A stretch of 59,887 bases of DNA from a virus: IMG/VR virus record IMGVR_UViG_3300018017_000005, positions 1 to 59,887 of that record. One strand, 5' to 3'. The notes below the pieces were generated by a model. The model was given only the letters and a program-made list of their open reading frames with translations, was not told the DNA's origin and did not search any database. A program made the translations under genes and the position numbers. Positions 17,133 to 26,633 of this stretch are shown here, in pieces. Each line of letters starts with the position of its first letter. Position 1 is the first letter of the stretch.

Positions 17133-18398
17133 TTACGGGCCCGGTACAAGAACTGTGTTACTACCATCTGCAACAAATCCAGTCATCATCGCTCCTGACA
17201 AGATTGTACCAGCACCCACTGTAGTCATAATTGGCACAGGGGTTGAAATTAGGATACTGACGGCAGAACCGACGCAGGCAACAGGAGCAGAACCACCATT
17301 AATCGCTACGGCACCGCTACCACCACCCAACTGAAGACCGCTTGCGCCGTTAATCGACACACCCTGAGCTGCATTAATTGTCAATGACTGCTTTGTTGTC
17401 AGAGTGATCCCTTGGTCAGCCGTTATCTGAAGCTTTTGCTTTATACGGATATTAACGCTTGCTTCTGAGCGAAGAAAGCCGGCTCCGGTGCTGTCGAAGA
17501 ACATCTTCAGCTTAGTCAAATTAGCAATACCATCTACAGGAGAGCCTGCTTCCGCATTAAAACCTGCGGGAGCGATTACAAACTCAGCGACGATAGGACC
17601 ATTTGTCCCAATGTTCAAGCTGGCATTTGTAGAGGCCTCTCCAGCATCTCCTGAGGGCTCGGGAACAGGTTGATGCACCTGTCCGATGGCTACTCGAAGA
17701 GTTGCTTGGTCGTCGTTGGCGAATAATCGAAAAGTTTGACGAAATTCGGTCTGAGGATTTGTATCCGTAAAACTTGTGGACAATCCCCAGTTAATAGACC
17801 CGCCGGTATTGTGGTGCTCATAGTTCTGGCTAATGTCTGTGATTATGTTGCCAAGGGGTATGTAAATACGCTGGGCTAGCTGCGTTGAGCCGACTTGAAG
17901 GACACCGCCACGGTGCATGATGACAAAGTTGCCATCGCGCCCCTGCCAGACCATATCTCCTGGCTTACCGCGAGTACGCCCACCAGCAAATACGGCTCCC
18001 TGATTCGTGCCCGTTGTATCAGCCGCTTGCTCTGCCGCGGTGCTTGTGGATGGATCTTCTGGGATCTCCATCGGCATAATAAACGCCAGCACAAAAGGCG
18101 GTGGGCCATCGCTTGGGATGCACACGAGACACTTCGCGTTAACTTCTGGTAGGCAGTACCAGCCCTCACCACGATTTGAGTGTAGGTATGGCCCTGCTAC
18201 TTGAATATTTGGATAGTATTTCTGGTCAAACTGAGAGCGCACATCGACAGTCCACGTTTGCAGATTAATGTCGATTACCCTCGCCTCATGAATGAACGCA
18301 GGACCGCCGCCATGCGGCTGCGTCCAGGACGTCCGCATACTGGTACGCTCGAGAGGCGTCGGCGTTGGCGTATGCGGATCTGTAATATAGCGAGACAT
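17133..18398 (-). CDS. baseplate central spike (gpV/gp5-like)
   Basis: 421 aa. Residues about 35-115 look like the OB-fold of baseplate spike proteins (EARVIDINLQTWTVDVRS, AKCLVCIPSDGPPPFVLAFI). A middle part has the GKPGDMVWQGRDGNFVIMHRG pattern. From about residue 310 short beta repeats follow (IRIKQKLQITADQGITLTTK, then SLTINAAQGVSINGASG), as in the triple-stranded beta-helix of gp5, gpV and VgrG. The spike pierces the outer membrane during contraction. Its ATG overlaps the stop of the RNA polymerase gene (TAATG), so it is expressed with it. Fold assignment is by pattern. Confidence 0.75.
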   Translation of the reverse strand: MSRYITDPHTPTPTPLERTSMRTSWTQPHGGGPAFIHEARVIDINLQTWTVDVRSQFDQKYYPNIQVAGPYLHSNRGEGWYCLPEVNAKCLVCIPSDGPPPFVLAFIMPMEIPEDPSTSTAAEQAADTTGTNQGAVFAGGRTRGKPGDMVWQGRDGNFVIMHRGGVLQVGSTQLAQRIYIPLGNIITDISQNYEHHNTGGSINWGLSTSFTDTNPQTEFRQTFRLFANDDQATLRVAIGQVHQPVPEPSGDAGEASTNASLNIGTNGPIVAEFVIAPAGFNAEAGSPVDGIANLTKLKMFFDSTGAGFLRSEASVNIRIKQKLQITADQGITLTTKQSLTINAAQGVSINGASGLQLGGGSGAVAINGGSAPVACVGSAVSILISTPVPIMTTVGAGTILSGAMMTGFVADGSNTVLVPGP

Positions 18399-21300
18399 TA
18401 GTACGCGTGAGTAGGAACGTCTTTAAGCTCAGTATGCGTAAATCGATTGGCCGATGTAAGACCAAACTGGGCTCCGTAAGCCATGCCAGGTATAGGCGAT
18501 ACGCCGTGCAAATCTGACACAGCGCCCAAAGCGGCACTGCGCATAATACCTTTTCGCAAACCCTCGGTATTCAACTGCGCCATCCAGTCTTCTTGAACCT
18601 CGTGCGGAAGAACGTCGATACCCTTCATAATAGGCGTGTGCTGAATTGGCTGAAGACCTTGTGCAACCAATTGTTTATTGGCCTCTTGAACTTTAGCACG
18701 CGAAGCGTACTGTCCCTTTACCATAGTTTCATGGTCTCCTGGGTCAATAACGCGCGTAAGGTCACTGATAGCGCGTACTACAGTCTCCGTATTTTGGCGA
18801 CGGACACCCTCCCTACCGTAAATATCGTGTAGCTCCGTAGCCAAATGCTCTTGAACCTTCGCCATGTTTCCTGTGACTTCGTACAGGTCGTGCGGATTTA
18901 CGTGCGTGCGCGACGGGTCGGTCAGCATATCCCCGGCGTTAACCTTCATACCGACCTTGATTCCAGACCAAGTGTCACCACCTGGAAGACGCGTAGCCTC
19001 AACACCAGGTAATGGCTTAAACAATGGATTGCCACGAGCATCGTTAGGCAAATGGTGCGCCACGCCACCAATCCAAGCTACGTGGCCTGTAGGATCCTCT
19101 TCAATTTTCTCAATGACCCCAGACTTACTTGCCAGTTGTGCCTGATCAGCGATTACTCGTGGCAGTTGAGTCAACTCTTGCACGCGGTCAAAGTCATTCA
19201 CCAAGCTAGAATTACGCTCAGCAAGCCCTCCTGAATGAAATTGTTTGAGCGTAAGCTGAGTAGCTCTTTCTCCTAACGCCTGCGTAGAGAGAATGCCGAC
19301 GTTGGTTCCCAAGGCGTAGTGCTGTCCATTCGATGCAAGCCCAGCACACTTCTGGCAAACGCCTGTACCATTGTCACATTTCATAGTAGATCGCACAAAC
19401 AAAGAGGCGTTTTTGTCTGCTGCTTTTATCGTTGAAGCAAGCTGTGGCGTAACAATGGTGTCTTTCTTGTAAGTCACCCCACCAATCGTGTGGTCTTGCG
19501 CAAGCGTGCGGTCGAATACATCCTGAGAATGTACAGGGATAGAAATACCGTTCTCGGTACCGCAATCATGCGCAGTTACCTGCAACCCCATGGTTGTGTT
19601 CATAAGCTGCTTGGTGAAATAACCAGGCTCTCTCACCTCTTGCACTTTGAGCACAGAACCACGACGGGCACCCGACATCGAACGCCAGTAAGAAGCAAGG
19701 TCTAACCCCTCCGTATAGCTCTTTGTAATAGGATCGGGGATGACATGGTTATTGCTGTCCACCATCAGCATAGGCGCCAAGCGCAGCTGACGATATTGAA
19801 TCGCGCTGGGCTTTACACCTGCCTGCTGCATCAACGCCAAATTATTTGGATTCTTAACGTTCTTAGCCGCGTGCTCTTTCTCCATCTTCTCTGTAGCGTC
19901 GAACCAGGCAGTCACAACGTGATGCTCCTTCTCAGCATCACTGAGGTCTGTACGCGCCTGAATCTGATCTACCTTTTTCTTAGCTTCGGCTACGATAGGA
20001 TCCCTAAGCCCTTTGTCGGGAGTAAAATCGTTAAGGCTGAATGAGTGCGTGCCCACAGCTATGTCTGTGCCGTTCAGCGCAGGATGCGTCATCGGGATTA
20101 CACCGAAAGAGGTATTGAACCCCAAGCGCATGAGCTTAGAAGCTGAATCTGCAAAATCTGGCTTATGGTCTTTAGCAAGTTTCGTGTAAAGCTTATCTAC
20201 TCCTTTTTTATCCAGTGTCATACCCAGATTATGCAGAACGTCTTGCTGCATTGGAGCCGGGACAGCGGCAGACAAAAGCACACGACCCGCTGTAGTTACT
20301 TTGTTACCTACAGTTGCCTGATCTGTAACGCTAAGATGCCCCTCTTGTACAGCTTTCAATAAATCTTCGTGCGTATCAAAGACCTTTTTGCTGTCCCCAG
20401 TAACGCGCGAAAGCTTGAACAGACCAAGATTTGATTCCAGCGTAGGCTGATAAACAACCCTACCGCTCGATTCGCTGGTGATGTTGTTTGAGGGAAGCAT
20501 GCGCTTTGCCTCTTCTACCGCATCATGTCCTATGGGCACGAATGCAGCCATCGTGTCCCAGACAACCAAACCGCCGTTTACGGCAAAAACTTTTGTCTCT
20601 GGAACAACCAAGTCGTACACGCGTTGTTTACCCAGAGACACTACAGAATCAATCAGGTCCCAATGAACGTCTGTAGCCAACACTAAGCGCCCCCACGCAT
20701 CGATACCTTCAATATTGGCGGCTTTTAGATAACCCAAGGCTTTTACAGCAGACGCTCTTGACAGGTAAGGTGCCTCTTTACGAACGGATTTAACAGTCGC
20801 TAGCTCGCTAGAAAAGGACGCGTCGGCGCCACATGGTTCCTTACTCAATGCGAGCAGCTCAAGTAATCTATGCGTGATCGGTACAATGTCTAAGTTATCC
20901 TTAAGTAACGTAGAAGGCGCCGAGATAAAGCTATTAGAATAAGGCCCTTCATGCGGAATATGACGCAAGACCGGAGAAAGACGTCCTATAGCCTGCGCTG
21001 GCGATAAATCTCGTACCTCTCCAGTCTCGTGGTCGTATACACATAGAGATTCATTCATGGAGGCTTCTACACTTAGACCCCTACGCATCGTGATGCGTGC
21101 GGTATCGCAGCCTTCTTCGATAGTAATATCTGTAGCCTTAGCCATTATACTATCTGCTGTCGCATGGTGGTAAGACCAAACCTCAATACCGGGCGGGAGC
21201 GAGTAAACAGACGCACCGTGCCTATCTACGCGACGTGTCGCTGCGAGATAAGGAATGTCCTTCAGCGCTGCATCTACCAGGTAACCCTGCGATGTCCTTG

Positions 21301-24300
21301 CAAGGATCTTCGTACTACCAGCAAATTTCATAGGTGACTCCTGAGGCCTAGCAAGCGCCTCAGGAGAGTCACGCCATAGCGCTTCAGGAATTGTCAAGGC
21401 TACTCTTGTACGACCTACAAAACAGTTACCATCAAAGTCCGCACCGAGGCCACCTGTTACTAGTGGGTGTATTCGAATTGCTTTACCTGGAGCGCGCTGC
21501 GCCCAAAATGCTTGAACACTGTGCTTATGCAGAACTGGGTCTCGCTTAAGCAAAACAGGTCGTTCCGCCATAACTCTATCCAGCGCTTTGTAAACAAGAG
21601 GATCTTTCTTACCTTGTTCAGCAAGCAAGGTATGCGCCTCTCGTGGAGTACTGGCGGCACCTAGCTCTTGAAGCTTTTGTACGACAAAAGGTCGAAACAG
21701 ATCCAACGCCTTCTTTTCTGGCAATCCGACGTAATCCAAATGAAGCCCGGCGTCTGGGGTTATTGTTCCGCGCATAGATAGGTCTTGTCGCCGGGACAAA
21801 AGAGTATCCTGGAACATACCTGTTTTAGGCGCACGGCCAGCAATCTGTAAAAGGATTCCCTTGGGATTCGTTCCGCGCTTTTCCCAGTTCTCTCCAACTC
21901 CCATAAGCGCCTTTACACTATCGTACAAAGCAGCTCTGTCTTCTTGTTTATCGTGGTCGCTCAAATACTTATAGTTGGGCCCCTGCATCTGAGATGCGAT
22001 ACCACCCGCTTGAACATAGAGCTTATTCAGATCCGCCTGCAGAATGTTGCCATTAGGCAGCACGCCAACAGGGCGCATAATAGGAGGAATAACAGGCAGA
22101 TTATTTAGGATATAAGCGTCTTTTGGATGAATTCCCGCTGTATCCAGCGCGGACAAATATCTTACGCGCTTTGACAGCGCATCGATCTTTTCTGTCCCAG
22201 TTCTATGCGCTATATTCTCTGGGATCTTGTACTTATCCAAATCCTTTTGCGCCTGAGCCAACTCTGCCTTTAGGTCAATGCGCTCCAACAAATGCGCGAT
22301 GCCAGGCCCTCCTGCTTTGGCGCCCTCAGTGCCTAAAGGTACAATCTTCCCATCCTTTACCGCGGATTTGCCCTCGATAATATCCGCATAAGCACCCTGT
22401 TTTAGCCCTAGTACCTTTTGAATAGCATCTTCAAAAATTGGGTTAGGCACAGGCTCTGGTAATTTGATGTGGGACCAATTGGTACCATTTAATCCGCCCG
22501 TAATTACAGGATCAAGCACTCCGCCTTTTCTAGGTACAGGCTCCCCGTGCCTATCCATTTTTGTGTAAAGGGCATAAGCCGGCTCAGGCAGCTCCCCCTT
22601 GCTCATGGACAACACCTGCTTATCCGTCATCGGCATGACTTGAATTTGATGCCCCTTTTTTACGACATCAATTCCGGCCGCGCGGAGCATGTCCTCGAAT
22701 TTCTGGAAGGCAAATGTCTTCTTGGGTGGTGGCGGAGTCTCTCCTGTTTGAATCGCTCGCCATACTTCGTTATGAAGACTGTCCCACTTCTCTTTACGGT
22801 CTGGACCTTCGCTCTTCCAAGTTTGGAATTCCCTTATATTATGTACCGCTCCATGTCCGAGAAGGCCGTACATGCCTAGATTACCCATGGACTGCCCACC
22901 CGTCTTACCTCCTTGAGATGGCAGCAGTGTCTCCGCGTCATAAGACTCAGGCTCTGCCCCTTCCAATGGCATACCCGACCTGGCGCTCACCTTTTTATCG
23001 ATCTGGAAATTGAGCTGAAGCATGTGCTGTTTACCTGTAAGCGCATGCCCCAAAGAGTGACCGCTAATTGGATCAATCAGCTCTTCTGTGTCCGATAATC
23101 CATGAGTAGCCAGCTCCTTTTTGACCCTATCGAGCGCATCAACACCGGGCTCAAAATTGTTAACGATGTAGGGCTTACCTGTCTTCTCAGCGATCTTAGA
23201 CGCGACAGTTTCAAGTATCTGTCCAGGATTAATACGCCCTGGGACACCGCTTGGGCTAAGGAGAGCTTCTAATGGAGTCCCGTCCACCGTATGTGGCATA
23301 TCTTTGTCTGGCAAGATACATGAAATTACGCCTTTGTTGCCCGCTCTTGCACTGAGCTTAGACCCTACCTGGAGAGGCTCTACTGTCTTTACGTGCACAG
23401 TTACATTGCCACTGCTATCTCTGCGCACACCCACTACTTCTCCTGGGTGATCACCCTTCCAAGCAAGGCTGGTGTCTAGCGTCTGGCTACCTAGGCTTTT
23501 ACGAATTTTACTAAGCGAAAAAGAGCCGTGGGATTCAAATGGCCTTGAAGCCACAACGAGCGGATCGCCAGGCTTAACTATCTGGCCTACGCGAACAATG
23601 CCCTCGTCATCCAGCCCAGCGAGCTGGCTCTTTTCATACGCAGTAGGGTGCAGTGCCTTAAACTTCGATAGGCCGGTAATTGCGTCTGGGCCCAAGGTAA
23701 CTGATGGCTTATGCATGTGCTCGCTAGCCATTTTCTGAGCCGCGGTTTCGCTAACTACAATCCCATCCTCAAAATTCAAGCCCTTGTAATTTACGTAGCC
23801 AACCCTGAGGTTCTTGCCTAGAGCCAACGTGCCATTACGCGTGAAGTTATTATCAGCCAACAGCTGCCCACTCTTTACCTCATCACCTTCTTTAACAACC
23901 GGGGTGCTGTGCAAAACAGCCTTAGCGTCATTAAGCGGGTAATTGTTATAGATGCTAACGCGCTGTTCTTTACCATCTTTTCCTGTGAGCGTAATAGCAT
24001 CAGGTGTTACTGAAGTAACCTTACCCTCAATAGGAGCGATGTGAGCCGACTGGCGTCCAATAAAATCCTCAAAGGTCCGAACACCTTCTTGGCGCCCTGT
24101 ACCTGACTGAACGAGCGGCGCATCACGGTCATGAAGACTAATAGCCTGCTCGATGTGGTGTGTGGCGTAGCTGACCCTATTCCCAGAGTTATTCCCCATA
24201 AAAGGGATGAGGTTAGTGGTGTAACTAAATAGCTGACTGGGACTACGCATTACGTAGTCGGCGTCCTCAAACTTGCCAGTACCCAGATCATTACCCTTTT

Positions 24301-25687
24301 TTGACAGGGCTACGGTTTTAGCGACAGGAGTGGGCGTGTTCTTGTTCCATGTAACCTGGTCAGGAAGAACAACTACTGAATTGTGGTAAGCAACTGGGTC
24401 AATCTTGTCCATCTTCTTTGTCTTCAGGTTAAAGACAGAGATAACTGGATTGTTGCCCTCTTTAGTAACTCCTAGAGGAAGGCGGCAAGTAATACCTGTC
24501 TTACCACCTTCTGGCGTCGCCAACCCATCCAAAAAACCGAGATGGCTAGGACTTACCAGTTTGGCCGAATCGCTAATAGCGTTCTCGCTTTGAATTCCAC
24601 CAGGACCCATAATGGTGGTTTGAAAGCTGGAGGAGAGCATCTCAACGGGGTTTACTTGGTCGGCATCTCTAGCCAACGAGTTTGCTGTAAACGTGGCTTT
24701 TACCGGTGCGTCGAACATGCCCCCGCGAACTACCTGACGAATACTTGTAGCGGTGTTGATCTGCCTATCCGTGCGTGCCTTCAATGCCGCCTTCGTCTTC
24801 CAGGCGCTTAAACTGTCTTTGGCGAAATCAGCTACTGTACGAAGATCCTTAAACGCCAAACTATCCCGCTCATCTTCTGGGATATCACCGCGCTGCACCC
24901 CAATCATTTTTGTGGTGGTGTCGTGCAGCACAGCACCGTTTACATTGGCGTAAGGCTTGCCTAACGTGATGAGTGTAGAATCAGGACGAAGCTTAGACTC
25001 TGCCATGGTATCAATGAAATACTGCCTCGCTTCTTCCGTGCTACCTGGCGCCCTCTTCTTGTCTGCCTTATAAAAGCGCTCCAGAGCCGTACCCGTTGCT
25101 CTTGCGCTTCTATTAGCCGCCAAGATGCCCTTACCCCAGGATTTCTGAAGAGTGTCGTCATCGACACCAAGCTCTTTCATCAAGGGATATACGGGGATAT
25201 TCTCAGAGGTACCGCGCGACATAGAAAAAACGTGTGTCTTTGGGTCCAACGTAACGTCAAAACGGTTCTTACCCTGAACATTGAACTGAGTTTTTAGCTC
25301 GCCGTTCTCTTTACGCTGCGTGTACGCACCAGGCTTAAGACGCCACTGGTTATCGAATTGGCACTCGCGGCCATCGACAATGTACGAATAGCGCTGTGTC
25401 ATGTAGGGCAAATCGGTAAGCTTGATCGTCTTTTTATCAACGACCGCTCCTGTGTCGTTGTTTTTCATAACAAGCGTACCGAAAACAGGCACTGCCCAAG
25501 ATTGTCCATTGATCTTGGCTTGATGCTGACCTGTAATGTCAGACATGTCCTTATCGCCCTCGCGGACATCCAAGGATTCCAGGTGAATGCTCTGCTTGGA
25601 CCCCACGATAGGAAAATGAGATCGAATCCCATCGACTACGTTTTGCTGCAAGTCGGCAAACGCTTTCTTAGGGTCTAGATAGGCCAT
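18398..25687 (-). CDS. fused beta-beta-prime DNA-directed RNA polymerase with intein
   Basis: 2429 aa (2139 after removal of the 290-aa intein). The beta part has TNLIPFMGNNSGNRVSYAT (about 490), GYVNYKGLNFEDGIVVSE (about 635), GNKGVISCILPDKDMPH then GVPGRINPGQILET (about 775-822), and a beta C-terminal GMYGLLGHGAVHNIREFQ. The beta-prime part has NLPVIPPIMRPVG, PVLLKRDPVLHKHSVQAF, GKAIRIHPLVTGG, the metal loop GADFDGN (1415-1421, split by the intein), NNITSESSG, a zinc-like CDNGTGVCQKC (about 2106), the trigger loop LTLKQFHSGG and a C-terminal clamp. All main regions of a bacterial core enzyme are present in one chain; alpha, omega and sigma are not seen. First gene of the leftward tail operon; TAATG-coupled to the spike. 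Confidence 0.95.
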   Translation of the reverse strand: MAYLDPKKAFADLQQNVVDGIRSHFPIVGSKQSIHLESLDVREGDKDMSDITGQHQAKINGQSWAVPVFGTLVMKNNDTGAVVDKKTIKLTDLPYMTQRYSYIVDGRECQFDNQWRLKPGAYTQRKENGELKTQFNVQGKNRFDVTLDPKTHVFSMSRGTSENIPVYPLMKELGVDDDTLQKSWGKGILAANRSARATGTALERFYKADKKRAPGSTEEARQYFIDTMAESKLRPDSTLITLGKPYANVNGAVLHDTTTKMIGVQRGDIPEDERDSLAFKDLRTVADFAKDSLSAWKTKAALKARTDRQINTATSIRQVVRGGMFDAPVKATFTANSLARDADQVNPVEMLSSSFQTTIMGPGGIQSENAISDSAKLVSPSHLGFLDGLATPEGGKTGITCRLPLGVTKEGNNPVISVFNLKTKKMDKIDPVAYHNSVVVLPDQVTWNKNTPTPVAKTVALSKKGNDLGTGKFEDADYVMRSPSQLFSYTTNLIPFMGNNSGNRVSYATHHIEQAISLHDRDAPLVQSGTGRQEGVRTFEDFIGRQSAHIAPIEGKVTSVTPDAITLTGKDGKEQRVSIYNNYPLNDAKAVLHSTPVVKEGDEVKSGQLLADNNFTRNGTLALGKNLRVGYVNYKGLNFEDGIVVSETAAQKMASEHMHKPSVTLGPDAITGLSKFKALHPTAYEKSQLAGLDDEGIVRVGQIVKPGDPLVVASRPFESHGSFSLSKIRKSLGSQTLDTSLAWKGDHPGEVVGVRRDSSGNVTVHVKTVEPLQVGSKLSARAGNKGVISCILPDKDMPHTVDGTPLEALLSPSGVPGRINPGQILETVASKIAEKTGKPYIVNNFEPGVDALDRVKKELATHGLSDTEELIDPISGHSLGHALTGKQHMLQLNFQIDKKVSARSGMPLEGAEPESYDAETLLPSQGGKTGGQSMGNLGMYGLLGHGAVHNIREFQTWKSEGPDRKEKWDSLHNEVWRAIQTGETPPPPKKTFAFQKFEDMLRAAGIDVVKKGHQIQVMPMTDKQVLSMSKGELPEPAYALYTKMDRHGEPVPRKGGVLDPVITGGLNGTNWSHIKLPEPVPNPIFEDAIQKVLGLKQGAYADIIEGKSAVKDGKIVPLGTEGAKAGGPGIAHLLERIDLKAELAQAQKDLDKYKIPENIAHRTGTEKIDALSKRVRYLSALDTAGIHPKDAYILNNLPVIPPIMRPVGVLPNGNILQADLNKLYVQAGGIASQMQGPNYKYLSDHDKQEDRAALYDSVKALMGVGENWEKRGTNPKGILLQIAGRAPKTGMFQDTLLSRRQDLSMRGTITPDAGLHLDYVGLPEKKALDLFRPFVVQKLQELGAASTPREAHTLLAEQGKKDPLVYKALDRVMAERPVLLKRDPVLHKHSVQAFWAQRAPGKAIRIHPLVTGGLGADFDGNCFVGRTRVALTIPEALWRDSPEALARPQESPMKFAGSTKILARTSQGYLVDAALKDIPYLAATRRVDRHGASVYSLPPGIEVWSYHHATADSIMAKATDITIEEGCDTARITMRRGLSVEASMNESLCVYDHETGEVRDLSPAQAIGRLSPVLRHIPHEGPYSNSFISAPSTLLKDNLDIVPITHRLLELLALSKEPCGADASFSSELATVKSVRKEAPYLSRASAVKALGYLKAANIEGIDAWGRLVLATDVHWDLIDSVVSLGKQRVYDLVVPETKVFAVNGGLVVWDTMAAFVPIGHDAVEEAKRMLPSNNITSESSGRVVYQPTLESNLGLFKLSRVTGDSKKVFDTHEDLLKAVQEGHLSVTDQATVGNKVTTAGRVLLSAAVPAPMQQDVLHNLGMTLDKKGVDKLYTKLAKDHKPDFADSASKLMRLGFNTSFGVIPMTHPALNGTDIAVGTHSFSLNDFTPDKGLRDPIVAEAKKKVDQIQARTDLSDAEKEHHVVTAWFDATEKMEKEHAAKNVKNPNNLALMQQAGVKPSAIQYRQLRLAPMLMVDSNNHVIPDPITKSYTEGLDLASYWRSMSGARRGSVLKVQEVREPGYFTKQLMNTTMGLQVTAHDCGTENGISIPVHSQDVFDRTLAQDHTIGGVTYKKDTIVTPQLASTIKAADKNASLFVRSTMKCDNGTGVCQKCAGLASNGQHYALGTNVGILSTQALGERATQLTLKQFHSGGLAERNSSLVNDFDRVQELTQLPRVIADQAQLASKSGVIEKIEEDPTGHVAWIGGVAHHLPNDARGNPLFKPLPGVEATRLPGGDTWSGIKVGMKVNAGDMLTDPSRTHVNPHDLYEVTGNMAKVQEHLATELHDIYGREGVRRQNTETVVRAISDLTRVIDPGDHETMVKGQYASRAKVQEANKQLVAQGLQPIQHTPIMKGIDVLPHEVQEDWMAQLNTEGLRKGIMRSAALGAVSDLHGVSPIPGMAYGAQFGLTSANRFTHTELKDVPTHAY
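20555..21424 (-). mobile_element. intein in RNA polymerase catalytic loop
   Basis: 290 aa, residues 1422-1711 of the polymerase, between GADFDGN and TMAAFVP, exactly in the metal-binding loop of beta-prime. Block A is CFVGRTRVAL with Cys1; the block B region is VEASMNESLCVYD; block F is RVYDLVVPETKVFAVNGG; the end is LVVWD followed by Thr+1. Relative to standard inteins, block B Thr-x-x-His reads Ser-Met-Asn-Glu, the penultimate His is Trp and the final Asn is Asp. No LAGLIDADG motif is evident, so the roughly 150 extra residues may be a decayed endonuclease. Whether it splices is open. Confidence 0.85.
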
Positions 25688-25720
25688 ACCGGCTAGCGTA
25701 CCGCGAGAGGGTTACAAGCC

Positions 25721-25748
25721 GCAAGAACGCTGAGCTTTCAGGCATAAC
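25721..25748 (+). promoter_or_regulatory. candidate phage promoter upstream of 25766 gene
   Basis: GCAAGA at 25721 and CAGGCATAA at 25739-25747, with 18 bases between their starts as at 9399/9417. It lies in the 78-base divergent gap between the RNA polymerase start and the first gene of the rightward cluster, followed by a GAGGAG ribosome site. Confidence 0.5.
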
Positions 25749-25765
25749 AAGTATGAGGAGAGACC

Positions 25766-25924
25766 ATGCCTGACAAGAAAAGTACACAGAAGGCGCAGCT
25801 CGAGCAAGATGTTGAAGACTTGCTCGGATTTGATGAGGGCACAGAAGTATGCCCTCCGACACTGCCAGACCCAGACTGCCAAAAGCTGCTAGAGGAGCAG
25901 CGTAAAGAGCAGGAGAAGAAGTAG
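25766..25924 (+). CDS. small acidic protein
   Basis: 52 aa, first gene of the rightward cluster. GAGGAG lies about 7 bases before the ATG. It has an acidic helical N-terminal half (KAQLEQDVEDLLGFDEG), a CPPTLPDPDC stretch with two Cys, and a charged Lys/Glu C-terminal helix. Not recognised. Directly downstream of a candidate promoter and divergent from the RNA polymerase gene, so it may be made in quantity at the same phase as the small genes that follow. Confidence 0.65.
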   Translation: MPDKKSTQKAQLEQDVEDLLGFDEGTEVCPPTLPDPDCQKLLEEQRKEQEKK

Positions 25925-26098
25925 TTGTTCATATTCGCGGTGGCGGTCGGTGTACTGCAGGGCGTAGCCCTGTGGCTCATCGACCATAGCCGCTTTTTAC
26001 CCTACGAGGAGGCACGACGTGCATCAAATAGGCAACGAAGGGCTCAGAATAATTCCAGGAACACGCCTCCTATCGTCATCCGACTTAGTGGGCAGTAA
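25925..26098 (+). CDS. possible small membrane protein (TTG start)
   Basis: 57 aa if translation starts at the TTG touching the stop of the previous gene (TAGTTG), with AGGAG about 9 bases upstream. Residues 2-19 (FIFAVAVGVLQGVALWLI) form one clear membrane segment, followed by an Arg-rich tail, the layout of a small inner-membrane protein. It overlaps the next gene by 80 bases in another frame, and the start is not ATG, so it stays a candidate only. Confidence 0.35.
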   Translation: MFIFAVAVGVLQGVALWLIDHSRFLPYEEARRASNRQRRAQNNSRNTPPIVIRLSGQ

Positions 26099-26633
26099 AT
26101 TCTCAGATCCCAAAAATCCGCATAGGGTGTGGGACATCAATAATGAGCTTTACCCCACCGAAGAGCGTAGTGGCAGGCGGCTTCGTATAAGCGACCAACG
26201 CGGATTTGTGTCGTTTATTACTGAAGCTGACTACCTGCTGCTTAGCGGTCAAGCAAAACCAGGAAATCTCAATTCGTGGTCTGGCGAAGAATTTGGCGAT
26301 ATAGGGGATTACAGACGTGGATGGACTGGGCTACGCGCGTCTTTCGAGGATTTAGAAGATGATCTCTATCTTCGCGAAGCAGACTTGCGAACACAGCATG
26401 CTCGCTACTTTTATCAATGTGTGGGCCGTTGGCCCATAGAGCAAGAGCGCGTCCTTGCAGGTCCGTTTCACATTCAGCGTCTTGTGCATAGGTCCAACAC
26501 CGTAGATGAGCTGCACCACGACTTATTTCTACGTGATGCCCACCCAATTACAGGAGAATACCCCGATACTTCCTTCGAAAACTTGAAGTATCGCTGGGTA
26601 CATGAAGGACAGGAGGCTGTTAAATGGCAATAA
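26019..26633 (+). CDS. hypothetical protein
   Basis: 204 aa, GTG start chosen because GAGGAGG lies 7 bases before it. Not recognised; charged and aromatic (RRGWTGLRASFEDLEDDLYL, NLKYRWVHEGQEAVKW), without membrane segments or Cys clusters. Overlaps the following gene by ten bases. It is part of the small-gene set between the RNA polymerase and the MoxR/VWA pair. Confidence 0.7.
   Translation: MHQIGNEGLRIIPGTRLLSSSDLVGSKFSDPKNPHRVWDINNELYPTEERSGRRLRISDQRGFVSFITEADYLLLSGQAKPGNLNSWSGEEFGDIGDYRRGWTGLRASFEDLEDDLYLREADLRTQHARYFYQCVGRWPIEQERVLAGPFHIQRLVHRSNTVDELHHDLFLRDAHPITGEYPDTSFENLKYRWVHEGQEAVKWQ

Noticed and set aside
20555-21424. Reading the RNA polymerase insertion as an ordinary lineage-specific domain insert
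   Set aside because: Start CFVGRTRV, the YDLVVPETKVFAVNGG block and the exact site in the metal loop all match an intein.
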